A DNA stretch of 64,000 bases from Deltaproteobacteria bacterium (GCA_021777225.1 JAJYDQ010000006.1:1-64000), one strand, 5' to 3'. Shown: positions 17,256 through 26,364, counted from the stretch's first letter. Numbers and translations: made by a program. Notes: generated by a model not told the origin, from the letters alone.

Positions 17256-18305
17256 CTATGTCTTAAGGACCGCCATCCAGTCCTCAATGGTTATACCTGG
17301 AGTCTCAAATCGATGTTCAGCATAGAATCTCTCGACAGTAGGCTTCAAGTCATCAATTTTCACGCCCTGAATTTCCGATTCCAGGACCGAAACTGCGTCT
17401 CGTGGGTAACAGAACCAATCGCCGGAAAGGCAAAGCTCTCTATACCTTCTGTCCATTATTTCAAAATCAGCACGGATAACACCTCCGGGGGCCTTGTGAA
17501 GCCTGTGGACCAAATTGACCCCTGATCGGATTCGCATTTGCCTGCTATTCAGGACGCGCCCGCGTCTGAAAAGCCATGAATCCGTCTTCATAACTTTACC
17601 CATGTCTTCCATCTTTGATCTTAGCTCGTCATCAAGCTCCCTTCTACTAAATGTTCCAAAAACCCTCTGAAATTCTTCCACCATGAGACTGTAAAGCGCC
17701 GCGTGACTCCATCGGGAAGCTTCTTTAACTCCAAGCTCCCTTCGTATTGTTGTCAAGTTGGCTTCAATTGTCCTATGGACCTTGTCACGAAATTTTTCGT
17801 CGGGGACTTTTAAAACCTGCGACATGATTTTGTAGTTGAAATCGAATATGAGGTTCCCCACGAACACAACGCAATCGCCAATTTCTCCAGCTCCAGTCCC
17901 GGATATTTTTGTGAAGCCAGTCACAACGTCGTTTATGGGCTTGAACTGCGCAGGTATTCCGATTCGTCGATATACATCGATCACAGGTTGGAGGAACTTT
18001 CGATAAAAGTTTTCTTTATTCTTAGGAACCGATTGAGAGTCCCTTCTCAGAACAATTTGAAAGAAAAGTTGGTCCCCATCCAGATAGACCGCACCTCCAC
18101 CCACTTGTCGCCGGAACACAGGGATGTCGTGTATCCTGCAAAAGTCAAGATCAACTTCCTGCCTGGCATCCTGATGATAACCCACGCAGACATAGTGAGT
18201 TGCGGGCGAGACCAGTATTAAACCTTCCCGGCCTAATTGGGCCAGCGCATGATAAGCCAGTTGCGAGTCCTCCCATGGCACATTACCCAACCGATACAGA
18301 TCCAC
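17256..18305 (-). CDS. lplA: Lipoate-protein ligase A, with C-terminal accessory domain
   Basis: A 349-residue ligase that activates lipoate with ATP and attaches it to lipoyl-carrier lysines. Signatures are RRQVGGGAVYLDGDQLFFQ (98-type lipoate pocket of LplA) and TKISGTGAGEIGD. The last ~90 residues (GGVIRADFEI...) form the LplB-like accessory domain needed for adenylation. The start is GTG, with GAGG about 11 bases upstream. It lies two genes downstream of a GcvH-like lipoyl protein, its likely client. The general lipoate genes lipA and lipB are not in the window. Confidence 0.9.
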   Translation of the reverse strand: MDLYRLGNVPWEDSQLAYHALAQLGREGLILVSPATHYVCVGYHQDARQEVDLDFCRIHDIPVFRRQVGGGAVYLDGDQLFFQIVLRRDSQSVPKNKENFYRKFLQPVIDVYRRIGIPAQFKPINDVVTGFTKISGTGAGEIGDCVVFVGNLIFDFNYKIMSQVLKVPDEKFRDKVHRTIEANLTTIRRELGVKEASRWSHAALYSLMVEEFQRVFGTFSRRELDDELRSKMEDMGKVMKTDSWLFRRGRVLNSRQMRIRSGVNLVHRLHKAPGGVIRADFEIMDRRYRELCLSGDWFCYPRDAVSVLESEIQGVKIDDLKPTVERFYAEHRFETPGITIEDWMAVLKT

Positions 18306-18482
18306 AGTGACATTTACCTCATTGCGATAGTTAAACGAAATTTCCCAGTCTTAATAGCATTTCGCGCAGTAATAGAAAAGATTTGGAATTTTTGAAGTGA
18401 AAATCAACGCAGATATTTCCGTTAAATGGCCTCAGACAAGTATCTTGGCCAATCTCTTGATGATAAAGTTTTAGACAAAGGC

Positions 18483-19676
18483 TTAACGTTGAAGCGCCCG
18501 TCTAATGAACCTGGTTATGTCGAAAACCTGAATAGGAACTTCATTACGACGGACCCAGGTGGTTATTGTCCTGACGCACTGCTGACAAGATGTTATCACT
18601 GCCTGGGCCCCTGTAGCGAGAATTTCTTTAATCTTACGTTCAGTAATCTTAGCGGATAGCGCAGCGTCTATCATCTCAAGGTTTCCACCACCACCGCAAC
18701 AACGACAGTTTTCCCGGTTGTTTTCCAGTTCGATGAGTTCTACTTCCGGCACACTCTGAATGAGCAATCTGGCGTTCTCAAATTCCCTCGCGCCCCTCCC
18801 AAGATCACAGGGATCGTGATAAGTGACTTTCATGGGGGACCCCTTAAAATTAAGCCGGTTTTCTCTAACAAGCCGCAAAAGGAATTCGGTAGTGTGGGCT
18901 ATAGAGAATTTACCTCGGTAGGGATATCGTTCCTGCCACATCCGATAACACGAAGGACACGAGAATACCACTGTATTTGCGGCCTTTTGTTCCACCATCG
19001 CCATGTTGTGATTGATGAAATCCTCGACAAGAGCATCAAGTCCCGCTCCCAAAAGAGGAAATCCGCAGCACCACTCGTCCTGACCCAACAGGGTAAAATT
19101 CACGTCCGCTATCTGAAACATCTCGGCCAGAGCGACTGGAATTTGTTGCGCCAAGGGATAAAACGATGACACGCAACCAGTAAAATAAACAATATCGGCC
19201 GTATCTTGGCAAAAGCCACTATCTGGCGGGTCTCGGCACTCTTCAACCCAGTCAACTCTTTCTTCATTATCCTCTCCAAAAACATTATGGCTTTCGTCAA
19301 GATTTTCCTGGATCGTATCAATTTTTTCCGGATAATAAAGAGAACGCTTCAGGTCCTGTCTTACTTCCAGCCATAGCTCTTTTAGATGAATTCCTGATGG
19401 ACAGACCTCCTGGCAAGCCCCACAGAGAGTGCAACTAAAAACTGTTTGGCTGAAATCTTTCCATTCTGACGCAGTGGGGCCTTTGTAGCGGAAAAGCTTG
19501 CTCCAAAAAGCCGTTCGAGACCTTAGGATATTCTTTAACTGACTTACCCGATAAACACCAGAAAGTTTTCCGTCTCCTGTGGCCTGGACTGCAGGGCATA
19601 CTTCAGCGCAGATCCGGCAGTTTGTACAAGCCTCAATCTCGAGGATTCTCCGGGAACTATAATCACTATTCGACAA
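18483..19676 (-). CDS. CCG-domain Fe-S oxidoreductase, HdrD/DsrK/GlcF-like (copy 1)
   Basis: A 397-residue protein with two N-terminal [4Fe-4S] motifs (CTNCRICAEVCP and CTLCGACQEVCP) and two CCG domains. The CCG domains carry DEWCCGFPLLGAG, FSCPSCYRMW, DPCDLGRG, CRCCGGGGNLEM and SCQQCVRTI, the cysteine sets that bind the non-cubane clusters of heterodisulfide reductase HdrB/D. It starts three bases after the GcvH-like gene and follows the membrane multiheme cytochrome, recalling DsrMK and HdrDE pairs. It is clearly paralogous to the GlcF-like protein at 23776-24924. Confidence 0.9.
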   Translation of the reverse strand: MSNSDYSSRRILEIEACTNCRICAEVCPAVQATGDGKLSGVYRVSQLKNILRSRTAFWSKLFRYKGPTASEWKDFSQTVFSCTLCGACQEVCPSGIHLKELWLEVRQDLKRSLYYPEKIDTIQENLDESHNVFGEDNEERVDWVEECRDPPDSGFCQDTADIVYFTGCVSSFYPLAQQIPVALAEMFQIADVNFTLLGQDEWCCGFPLLGAGLDALVEDFINHNMAMVEQKAANTVVFSCPSCYRMWQERYPYRGKFSIAHTTEFLLRLVRENRLNFKGSPMKVTYHDPCDLGRGAREFENARLLIQSVPEVELIELENNRENCRCCGGGGNLEMIDAALSAKITERKIKEILATGAQAVITSCQQCVRTITTWVRRNEVPIQVFDITRFIRRALQR

Positions 19677-19679
19677 GCT

Positions 19680-20099
19680 TTACCTCTTGTAAGTCTCAAT
19701 ACTGGTCAACATCCATGCGGTAACGGCATCTTGACCGTGGATAAGTTGCCGGATATCGGAAGCGTTTTCGGGTTTGATCTTATACATCCAACCAGTGCCG
19801 TAGCAGTCTTGATTTATCAGGCCAGGATTATTTTCCAAAGCCTGGTTCGACGCCACCAACACCCCGGTCACAGGAGCAAAAACCTTTCCAACCCACTTTC
19901 CTGACTCTATCTTTGCGAATTTCTTACCGGCAGTTAAGACTTTTCCCGGTTCTGGGAGTTGCACAAAGACAATTTGGCCAGCCATTTGTTGGGCAAAGTC
20001 ATTCATTCCCATGACCATGATGTCATCCTCCGGGCGTACCCAGAACTGATTCTTTTCATAGTACAATTCATCCGGTAAATTATAACCTTGAATTTCCAT
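19680..20099 (-). CDS. GcvH-like lipoyl carrier protein
   Basis: A 139-residue protein of the GcvH/lipoyl-carrier fold. The likely lipoylated lysine is in IESGKWVGKVFAPVTG; canonical GcvH has ESvKaasdiysPvsG, so the flanks differ. Other family stretches are QMAGQIVFVQLPEPG, EIQALENNPGLIN-like (NQALENNPGLINQDCYGTGW). No gcvP or gcvT is in the window. It lies between the cytochrome and a CCG Fe-S protein, and a lipoate ligase follows, so a role like LbpA of the sHdr system is an alternative to glycine cleavage. That role is inference. Confidence 0.85.
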   Translation of the reverse strand: MEIQGYNLPDELYYEKNQFWVRPEDDIMVMGMNDFAQQMAGQIVFVQLPEPGKVLTAGKKFAKIESGKWVGKVFAPVTGVLVASNQALENNPGLINQDCYGTGWMYKIKPENASDIRQLIHGQDAVTAWMLTSIETYKR

Positions 20100-20245
20100 T
20101 CGTTATCCTCCATAACCCGTCAGTTGACAGACATTATGTTTGTGAATCCTTTAGTGTCTAACAGCAAAAGCCGTTTCAACAATCAGAGGGTTCTTTTGTG
20201 ACCTTCTTGACCCTTTCAATAGGTTCCACTGGTCGTGTGGCATTG

Positions 20246-22057
20246 CTAAGAATGACTAGAGTGGTCAGCGTCAGCGGAATCCATCGCCATTACCAACGGA
20301 GCCATTATAAGATGTAACATCCCGCTGAATGGCAGGTATATTACGAAAACACCTGTTAAAAAAGCATGCAGGTACCAGATGTACCCATAGAGTTCGCTCA
20401 GCCCATTAACGCCAAGCCACAAAAAGCTCAGAGCCCAGCCAACAAACGCAAAATGGTTTATGTCAGTTTCGCCGGTCAAGGCAATGCGCGCTCCTTCCAG
20501 AATAAATCCCACAATGATAATCAGCGCCAAAAGGGTCACGGCTAACCAGTCACGCTCGGGAAGCCCGTTAACAGTTTTATCATCTCCCGTCATACGACTG
20601 CGAAAAATCGCCAATATTATTCCAAAAAGAACCAATACACCCGTAAGGTCAAACAACACCGCTGTCACTGGATTATTCTTGTCAAGCATTTGCCAGACCC
20701 AGGAATTGCGAGGCCATATTAAAGACCCGACCAAAGCTACCAGACCCCAAGTAAACCGTATTAAAAACGGCCAGAAAATTAACGCATGAATAAACCATCG
20801 ATAGTGAGAATGTTTAAAGAGTCTTCGTTGAAGTAATCCGTCTACAAACAGGGTCTTTAAGCCGGCAAACAGCCGTATATGAAATGTTGGTTTGACTGAT
20901 CCATCAAACAACCTAGCTTTGCCACTTTTTGTTCGGGTTTTTCCGGTAAACCACACTGAGATAACAGCTAACATTCCCAGAAAAAAACCCAAAATAGCTA
21001 CTATGGTAATCGGATCTCGGATGGTGAATGTGCCTACGTGGCACGGAATGCAAATTACGCTTTTGGCAGGAAGGACCATGGCGGCTACTCCGAGATGGTT
21101 TCCCTTTTTGTGGCACCTCTGGCATGACACGGTTCCATGACTGGGTGTCATAATGTTAAGCACACTAACATCCGAGGACTTTCCAAGTCTTTCCCAGATA
21201 ATTCTTTTTGTCTGCGGATCCAGGGATAATGTAATTCCGGTTAGGTGGCAGTCCTGGCATTCCACCCTGGAATGAGCGTCATGGAGAGTCGCTTCGTCAT
21301 GGGGAGTGTGACACTGACGACACCTAACGGGTCTCTGGAGGTTGTGTTCAAATGAGGCGGCGCCGGAATGGCATGCCAAACAATCTAAGCTCCTGTGTCC
21401 TTGGGAAATGTGTTTAGCCTTGTCGATCCGGGGAATGGTTACTGATAACTCGCTAAAAACGACATTCGGGGAATGACACTTCAAGCACAATTGGTCAATG
21501 TGTCGATGAGAATTCTTATCTTGAGGACCAAAATCTTCGTGACATTCCATGCACCTGACATCATCACTTTTAGCATGAGGAAGAGATTCCTTTTTCTTAT
21601 GGCAGGAGGCGCACAGTTCTATATTTGACGAGGTTGGTTCTACGCCTGGGAGCAATTTCTTGCCGAGTCCAGGCTGATAGTGAGGATTGTGACAATTAAG
21701 GCATTTGCTATAATCTTTTTCTTTCTGAATCGGTTTGCCGCCATGCAGGCCCTTTAAAAGATTTTCCTTAATACTGTCCTCGTCGTGACAATTGAAACAA
21801 GTATCGGGATGAAAGAAATTTCCCAATCTACGGGTAACATCGGAAGGGTTTGGGTGGACTTTCCTCGCTGCCACGTCCGCATGGCAATCCTGGCAGGAAA
21901 GTTGCCCATGCACTGAGACATGATATTTAAATGGGTCTATAAACCACTCTCTTGAATGTTGAGGTTGGGCAATGGCCAAGACCGGCACCAGCACGCTGAG
22001 CAAGATTCCTGAAAGCAACCCCTTAGTACTCATGTATCTTGTGACAGTTGATATCAC
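20246..22057 (-). CDS. Eleven-heme cytochrome c fused to a cytochrome b-like membrane domain
   Basis: About 603 residues. A signal/anchor (GLLSGILLSVLVPVLAIA) precedes about 300 residues with eleven CxxCH motifs (CQDCH, CFNCH, CLNCH, CASCH, CMECH, CLKCH, CLACH, CRQCH, CQDCH, CQRCH, CIPCH). The C-terminal ~250 residues hold about six membrane helices, with histidines in WFIHALIFW, IWYLHAF and GMLHLI that suit b-heme ligation as in NarI/DsrM/HdrE. It would exchange electrons between periplasm and quinone pool or an Hdr-like partner. I choose GTG 22057 (AGAGG eight bases upstream); TTG 22075 and ATG 22033 are alternatives. Confidence 0.88.
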   Translation of the reverse strand: MISTVTRYMSTKGLLSGILLSVLVPVLAIAQPQHSREWFIDPFKYHVSVHGQLSCQDCHADVAARKVHPNPSDVTRRLGNFFHPDTCFNCHDEDSIKENLLKGLHGGKPIQKEKDYSKCLNCHNPHYQPGLGKKLLPGVEPTSSNIELCASCHKKKESLPHAKSDDVRCMECHEDFGPQDKNSHRHIDQLCLKCHSPNVVFSELSVTIPRIDKAKHISQGHRSLDCLACHSGAASFEHNLQRPVRCRQCHTPHDEATLHDAHSRVECQDCHLTGITLSLDPQTKRIIWERLGKSSDVSVLNIMTPSHGTVSCQRCHKKGNHLGVAAMVLPAKSVICIPCHVGTFTIRDPITIVAILGFFLGMLAVISVWFTGKTRTKSGKARLFDGSVKPTFHIRLFAGLKTLFVDGLLQRRLFKHSHYRWFIHALIFWPFLIRFTWGLVALVGSLIWPRNSWVWQMLDKNNPVTAVLFDLTGVLVLFGIILAIFRSRMTGDDKTVNGLPERDWLAVTLLALIIIVGFILEGARIALTGETDINHFAFVGWALSFLWLGVNGLSELYGYIWYLHAFLTGVFVIYLPFSGMLHLIMAPLVMAMDSADADHSSHS

Positions 22058-22130
22058 CGTGGAAACCTCTGTCAAAACCTAACCCCCAATTGTCCAATTA
22101 AAAATCCTGAATTCAGAGAAAAAACTTTTT

Positions 22131-23423
22131 TCACGTTTCTAGGAAGAAAGGCGCTACATAAGGTCCCTCCGGGATAATGGCTACGCACTTATCTTTTGAA
22201 TGCTCGACGCTTTTCCGAATGGCTTCATGGAACAAGTCCAATTCTTTAAAAGTTTCGACCCCAGTTAAATCTAAATCATGTTTGCTGAGACCTTGAGTAT
22301 ACATGGAAATGGCTCCGATCCTCATGGGTTTGAGCTGCATTTCGGTCTGCCATTCGTCTATTGCCGCTTGGCTTTTAGGCCATAATTCGTCAAGAAATCT
22401 GTCTGGCCCTAGGTCGCAGAGCCTTTTCTGAGCCGCTACATATTCGGCGGAACCCATTCCTTCAGAACATTCAGACACTATAAACAGTTCTCCTCCGGGT
22501 TCAAGCAATTCCATGCCGCCGACCATACCTTTGACGGTTTGATAATACGTCTTGTCAAGAGGATATCCCGCAGAACTCGTAATCACTGTTTGAAAACGAC
22601 GTGGCACGTTAATGACAGCGAATTCACTCATAAAATCTACTGCTGCCTTATGACTTGAGACAATTTCGCCGAAATTCAGAAAACATGGGCGACGGAATTC
22701 ATCGATCACAACATTTACGGCCAATGATCCTCCGATGAGCTTCACGATTTCTAATTGTTCTTCATGCAAGGGATTAGAATCCAATATGCAGTTTGCCGCA
22801 TAGGGAGATTCCAGAAAAGTGGCGGTATGAAGTCGAGTGATTGTGTCATGATGCGCAACTCCAGGAACAATTACCTTTCTTCCTCCTGAATAACCGGCCA
22901 TGAAATGGGGCTCTACAAGTCCAGTTACAATTCGCAGGTCCGCTTCTACAAATCGGCGATCCAACTTGATGGGTGTCCCTCTTGAAGTTACCCCAAGATC
23001 TACGTGATCCTGATCGTTACGGGCAAAATGATTAACTACACTTACAGTATCCAGGACCCAGTTGTCACCAACAACGTCGCGAAGTTCAGGACCTTCGTTG
23101 GGACGATGTAAACCAGTGGCTACCAGGACGGTGATCTGCTCTGATTTGATTCCTGCCTCCATCAACTCTCTGATGACCGCAGGAAGAATTAACCCGTTGG
23201 GAACTGGTCGGGTCACGTCACACATAAGAATGCATGCTGAGCGACGTCCTTTAGCTTCATCGAAAAGGGTTTTTGATCCCAGTGGCTGTTTCAATGCAAT
23301 CGCCATGGTGGTGTCTGCATCCGGCAGCACGGGCATTTCTTTCTTACGGATAACGGTAACATTCCAATGGTCGGGCAATTCGAGTTTTAATCCGACGCGT
23401 CCGTAATTCATGAGATATTCCAT
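22131..23423 (-). CDS. larA: LarA-family (nickel-dependent lactate racemase-like) protein
   Basis: A 430-residue protein with the LarA layout. CDVTRPVPN and VATGLHRPNEGPE lie in the N-terminal DUF2088 domain. LVEPHFMAGYSGGRKVIVPG contains the lysine that anchors the nickel-pincer cofactor in LarA and the neighbouring histidine. LarA enzymes epimerise lactate or other 2-hydroxyacids. The cofactor genes larB, larC and larE are not in the window, so activity depends on genes elsewhere. A GGAG site precedes the ATG. Its place beside GlcDEF suggests that it interconverts hydroxyacid enantiomers for oxidation; the substrate is not proven. Confidence 0.85.
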   Translation of the reverse strand: MEYLMNYGRVGLKLELPDHWNVTVIRKKEMPVLPDADTTMAIALKQPLGSKTLFDEAKGRRSACILMCDVTRPVPNGLILPAVIRELMEAGIKSEQITVLVATGLHRPNEGPELRDVVGDNWVLDTVSVVNHFARNDQDHVDLGVTSRGTPIKLDRRFVEADLRIVTGLVEPHFMAGYSGGRKVIVPGVAHHDTITRLHTATFLESPYAANCILDSNPLHEEQLEIVKLIGGSLAVNVVIDEFRRPCFLNFGEIVSSHKAAVDFMSEFAVINVPRRFQTVITSSAGYPLDKTYYQTVKGMVGGMELLEPGGELFIVSECSEGMGSAEYVAAQKRLCDLGPDRFLDELWPKSQAAIDEWQTEMQLKPMRIGAISMYTQGLSKHDLDLTGVETFKELDLFHEAIRKSVEHSKDKCVAIIPEGPYVAPFFLET

Positions 23424-23473
23424 CTTATGCTCCTAGAGCGCCAAAGTACTGAGTTCCAGGGGTGTCATAGTGG

Positions 23474-23758
23474 TCAAATCACCGCTGATTTTTTGGATGC
23501 CATTGTAGCTTCTTTGTCACGGCGATCGTCAACTTTTAGGTCAATGACAATCCGTTCAGCTCCCTCAGCCACGTGAGCAGCGTGCACTTTCTTTACAAGA
23601 TCGAAAAGAGCATCCAGTCCTGGCGTTTCCACAGAAGTTGACATTGCGCCAACCTCGTAGGCATAACCCGACTCCTTGACAACGGCTATACCTTTCTTCA
23701 CGAAGCGACTTAAGCTCGTACCCTCACTAATGGGATAAACTGAAAAACTGGCTATCAT
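23474..23758 (-). CDS. Thiamine-binding protein, MTH1187/YkoF-like (PF01910)
   Basis: A 94-residue protein with the ferredoxin-like fold of the MTH1187/YkoF group: MIASFSVYPISEGTSLSRFVKKG, YEVGAMSTSVETPGLDALFDLV, VIDLKVDDRRDK. Members bind thiamine or related pyrimidines. The start at 23758 has GGAG eight bases upstream; an upstream in-frame start at 23773 is unlikely. It sits 17 bases from the GlcF-like gene in an operon that also encodes a ThDP-dependent carboligase, so a link to cofactor supply is plausible but unproven. Confidence 0.85.
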   Translation of the reverse strand: MIASFSVYPISEGTSLSRFVKKGIAVVKESGYAYEVGAMSTSVETPGLDALFDLVKKVHAAHVAEGAERIVIDLKVDDRRDKEATMASKKSAVI

Positions 23759-23775
23759 TTGGCGCTCCTGCAAAA

Positions 23776-24924
23776 TTATTTCTGCGACAACGATTTCAGT
23801 ACCAATTGTGTCAAGTCCATAGCGTTAAGCTCGATGTTTTGCCTACGAGCGTTGGTTACAATTGTACGAAGACATTGCTGGCATGATGAAATTACGGTCT
23901 TGGTCTCTGTGGAAAGAATTTCTTCAATTTTTCGCTGGGCTATCGCAGCGGAAAGGTCAGGGGCCACCATTTCGACGTTGCCACCTCCACCGCAGCAGAC
24001 GCTCATATTCCGATTGTTGGGAAGTTCAACGAATTCTATGCCAGGGATGGATTTTATTACCTCTCTAGGTTCCTCAAAAACACCCGTGTTTCTTCCCAAG
24101 TCACATGGATCATGATAAGTAACCTTAAGTTCGACTGGCTTAAGGTCCAGTTTATTTTGACCGACCAAATCCCTCAGGAGTTGACTGGAGTGTAAAAGTT
24201 CAATGTCAGTGTCGTATAAATGTTTCCACGTGTGAAGGCAGGATGGGCAAGAGAATACAGCTTTCTTTGCGCCAACTCTTTTGATTTTCTCGAGATTGTG
24301 GGCTTTCAGTTCGGCCACTTTTTCGGGCATGCCGGCCCCAATAAGAGGAAAACCGCAACACCATTCTTCTCCGCCGAGAATCGTGAAATCAAGACCAGCG
24401 TGATACATGATTGTAGCAAAGTCCGCCGGAATCTTTTGAGCCATGGGGAAAAATGACGCCACACAGCCTACAAAATAAACAATTTCAGCGTGATCTTTCT
24501 CAATGAATTCACCCGGCACATCTTTAAGATATTCCTGCCATTCCGCCCTATCTTCGTTATCATCTTCGGATATGTTGTGGTATTCATTCAGAGCTTCAGA
24601 GAGTTTTTCGAAAATTTTCGGATTGGCGTGAACTTCAGTAAGACAGGCCCTATCTGAAAAAACCGAGTCCTTGGTGTTTACGGCAGGGAAGCATGCTTTT
24701 GTGCAAGCTCCGCAGCCGAGGCAGGTAAATATTGCCTCGGCCAAATCATCTGAAAGTTCCAAACGTCCTTCTATTATGGCACGAGTAATCGCATTGCGCC
24801 CTCTTGGTGTAGAGGCTTCGTTCCGTCGCACTGCGTAAGTGGGACAATTGGGCAGGCAGAACCCACATCGGGTGCATTTCGCAACCTCTTCATATTGAAG
24901 TTTCTTTAATTGGACGATATTCAT
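23776..24924 (-). CDS. glcF: GlcF-like Fe-S subunit of glycolate/lactate oxidase (CCG copy 2)
   Basis: A 382-residue iron-sulfur subunit with two [4Fe-4S] motifs (CTRCGFCLPNCP, CLGCGACTKACFP) and two CCG domains (EEWCCGFPLIGAG, FSCPSCLHTW, DPCDLGRN, VCCGGGGNVEM, SCQQCLRTI). It takes electrons from the FAD subunit. GlcE precedes it by three bases, and GlcD lies upstream of that, giving a complete GlcDEF order. The N-terminal 60 residues include TYAVRRNEASTPRGR, typical of GlcF. It is paralogous to 18483-19676. A good GAGGG site precedes the ATG. Confidence 0.9.
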   Translation of the reverse strand: MNIVQLKKLQYEEVAKCTRCGFCLPNCPTYAVRRNEASTPRGRNAITRAIIEGRLELSDDLAEAIFTCLGCGACTKACFPAVNTKDSVFSDRACLTEVHANPKIFEKLSEALNEYHNISEDDNEDRAEWQEYLKDVPGEFIEKDHAEIVYFVGCVASFFPMAQKIPADFATIMYHAGLDFTILGGEEWCCGFPLIGAGMPEKVAELKAHNLEKIKRVGAKKAVFSCPSCLHTWKHLYDTDIELLHSSQLLRDLVGQNKLDLKPVELKVTYHDPCDLGRNTGVFEEPREVIKSIPGIEFVELPNNRNMSVCCGGGGNVEMVAPDLSAAIAQRKIEEILSTETKTVISSCQQCLRTIVTNARRQNIELNAMDLTQLVLKSLSQK

Positions 24925-24927
24925 AGT

Positions 24928-26343
24928 TTATATCCCTCCGAGAAATCGACCGGGATTTAATACGTTAAGTGGATCGACGCTATCCTTGATTCTTCTCATG
25001 AGGACGAAATCCGCCTGGGGACTGCCCCACTGATCCAGCTTTTGTTTGAGGGTTGCTGGAGCAAACTCCACTACCATATTCCCTCCGTAAATTTTTACTG
25101 TTTCTCGAAAGGCCTTGCCCAGCCTGACCGCACTTTCAATATCTGTGTCGGTTTTGACCATGATGTATGCGCACGCTAATCCCAAGCCCGCCGAAGCGGT
25201 CAACGCGCAAAAGTCATTGGACAGGATGTTGGTCCATGCTTCAAGGACCTCGGGAAAATTCGAAATCAGGAAGCCAGCCTTAAACTTCACCATTGTGGCG
25301 CCATCTTTTGGCAAAGTTAAAGCGCAATTGGCCAGGTTCTTCCAGAATACTATTGTACTATCCCTGCCAAGTTCGACCACATCAATCGCTTTTTCGAAAT
25401 GAGCCATATCTTTTAGATCGATGATCTCTCTTTTTACTTCTTCACTAAATCCTTCTAAACCCACGGCCACATACCACCCACCGATTGAGGGCCTTAAATC
25501 TGAGGATGATGAAAGACTATAGCCATCACGGTTAAGAACTTCGAGTGAGGTCGGCAAAAGTTTGGAATTGAGTACACGTTTTGCGAATGCCGTAGCGGCC
25601 GTAAGTTCCTTAAAAGAAGCCAGTATTGTGGCGATCTGCTCCGGTAGTGGCAGGAGTCGCAGAGTAATATCACCAATAATACCCAATGTACCTAAAGATC
25701 CAATCATGATTTTGGAAACATCGTATCCACTAACGTTTTTAACGGTTTTACCGCCCATCCCGATGATTTCCCCTGTAGGAGACACATACCGCACACCAAG
25801 AATAAGGTCACGGGGCATGCCGTAACGCAATCTTTTCGGTCCGGTGGAATTCGTGGCTATTATACCTCCTAACGTCGCCTTATCAGGAAACGGAGGGTCC
25901 AGCGGCAGAAACACACCCTTGTAATCTCTAGCGGAGCACATGTAATCGGCCTGAGATTTAAGGTCACCTTCCAGCGGGAAAAAGCACCTGTTCTCGGCGC
26001 CTCCTAGAAGGTCCTGAAGGTCACCCAGCTTTACCCCTGCCTGCGCAGTCACTGTGAGATTGGCCACATCAATGTCGATGATCTTATCCAATCGGGCAGC
26101 GCACAAGACTAGGTCCAGGCGCTTGGGCGCTCCTCCAATACCTATTTTGGTACCACTTCCCCACGGAGTTACAGCCCATTTCTCCCTGTTGGCAAGTTTA
26201 ATCACTTCAGAGACCTGACTCAAGTTAGCTGGATAAACAACGGCCTCCGGGACAAGCCCGTCCACGGAGAAACGGGTCAGAGTGGCGGTGTCGGACGCCA
26301 CCATTTGGGGATTAAGGATACCATGCAGCAACTTTATGTCCAT
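24928..26343 (-). CDS. glcE: GlcE-like FAD-binding subunit of glycolate/hydroxyacid oxidase
   Basis: A 471-residue FAD-binding-type-4 protein. PANLSQVSEVIKLAN and TPWGSGTKIGIGG form the FAD pyrophosphate region. ATLGGIIATNSTGPKRLRYG and VKNVSGYDVSKIMIGSLGTLGII are typical of GlcE. The C-terminal domain is longer than in E. coli GlcE (about 350 residues), so it may be a GlcD-like paralog serving as the second flavin subunit. It is three bases from glcF and 21 bases after glcD. AAGGAAAAC lies before the ATG. Confidence 0.87.
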   Translation of the reverse strand: MDIKLLHGILNPQMVASDTATLTRFSVDGLVPEAVVYPANLSQVSEVIKLANREKWAVTPWGSGTKIGIGGAPKRLDLVLCAARLDKIIDIDVANLTVTAQAGVKLGDLQDLLGGAENRCFFPLEGDLKSQADYMCSARDYKGVFLPLDPPFPDKATLGGIIATNSTGPKRLRYGMPRDLILGVRYVSPTGEIIGMGGKTVKNVSGYDVSKIMIGSLGTLGIIGDITLRLLPLPEQIATILASFKELTAATAFAKRVLNSKLLPTSLEVLNRDGYSLSSSSDLRPSIGGWYVAVGLEGFSEEVKREIIDLKDMAHFEKAIDVVELGRDSTIVFWKNLANCALTLPKDGATMVKFKAGFLISNFPEVLEAWTNILSNDFCALTASAGLGLACAYIMVKTDTDIESAVRLGKAFRETVKIYGGNMVVEFAPATLKQKLDQWGSPQADFVLMRRIKDSVDPLNVLNPGRFLGGI

Positions 26344-26364
26344 TTTCCGTTTTCCTTTTTGCTC

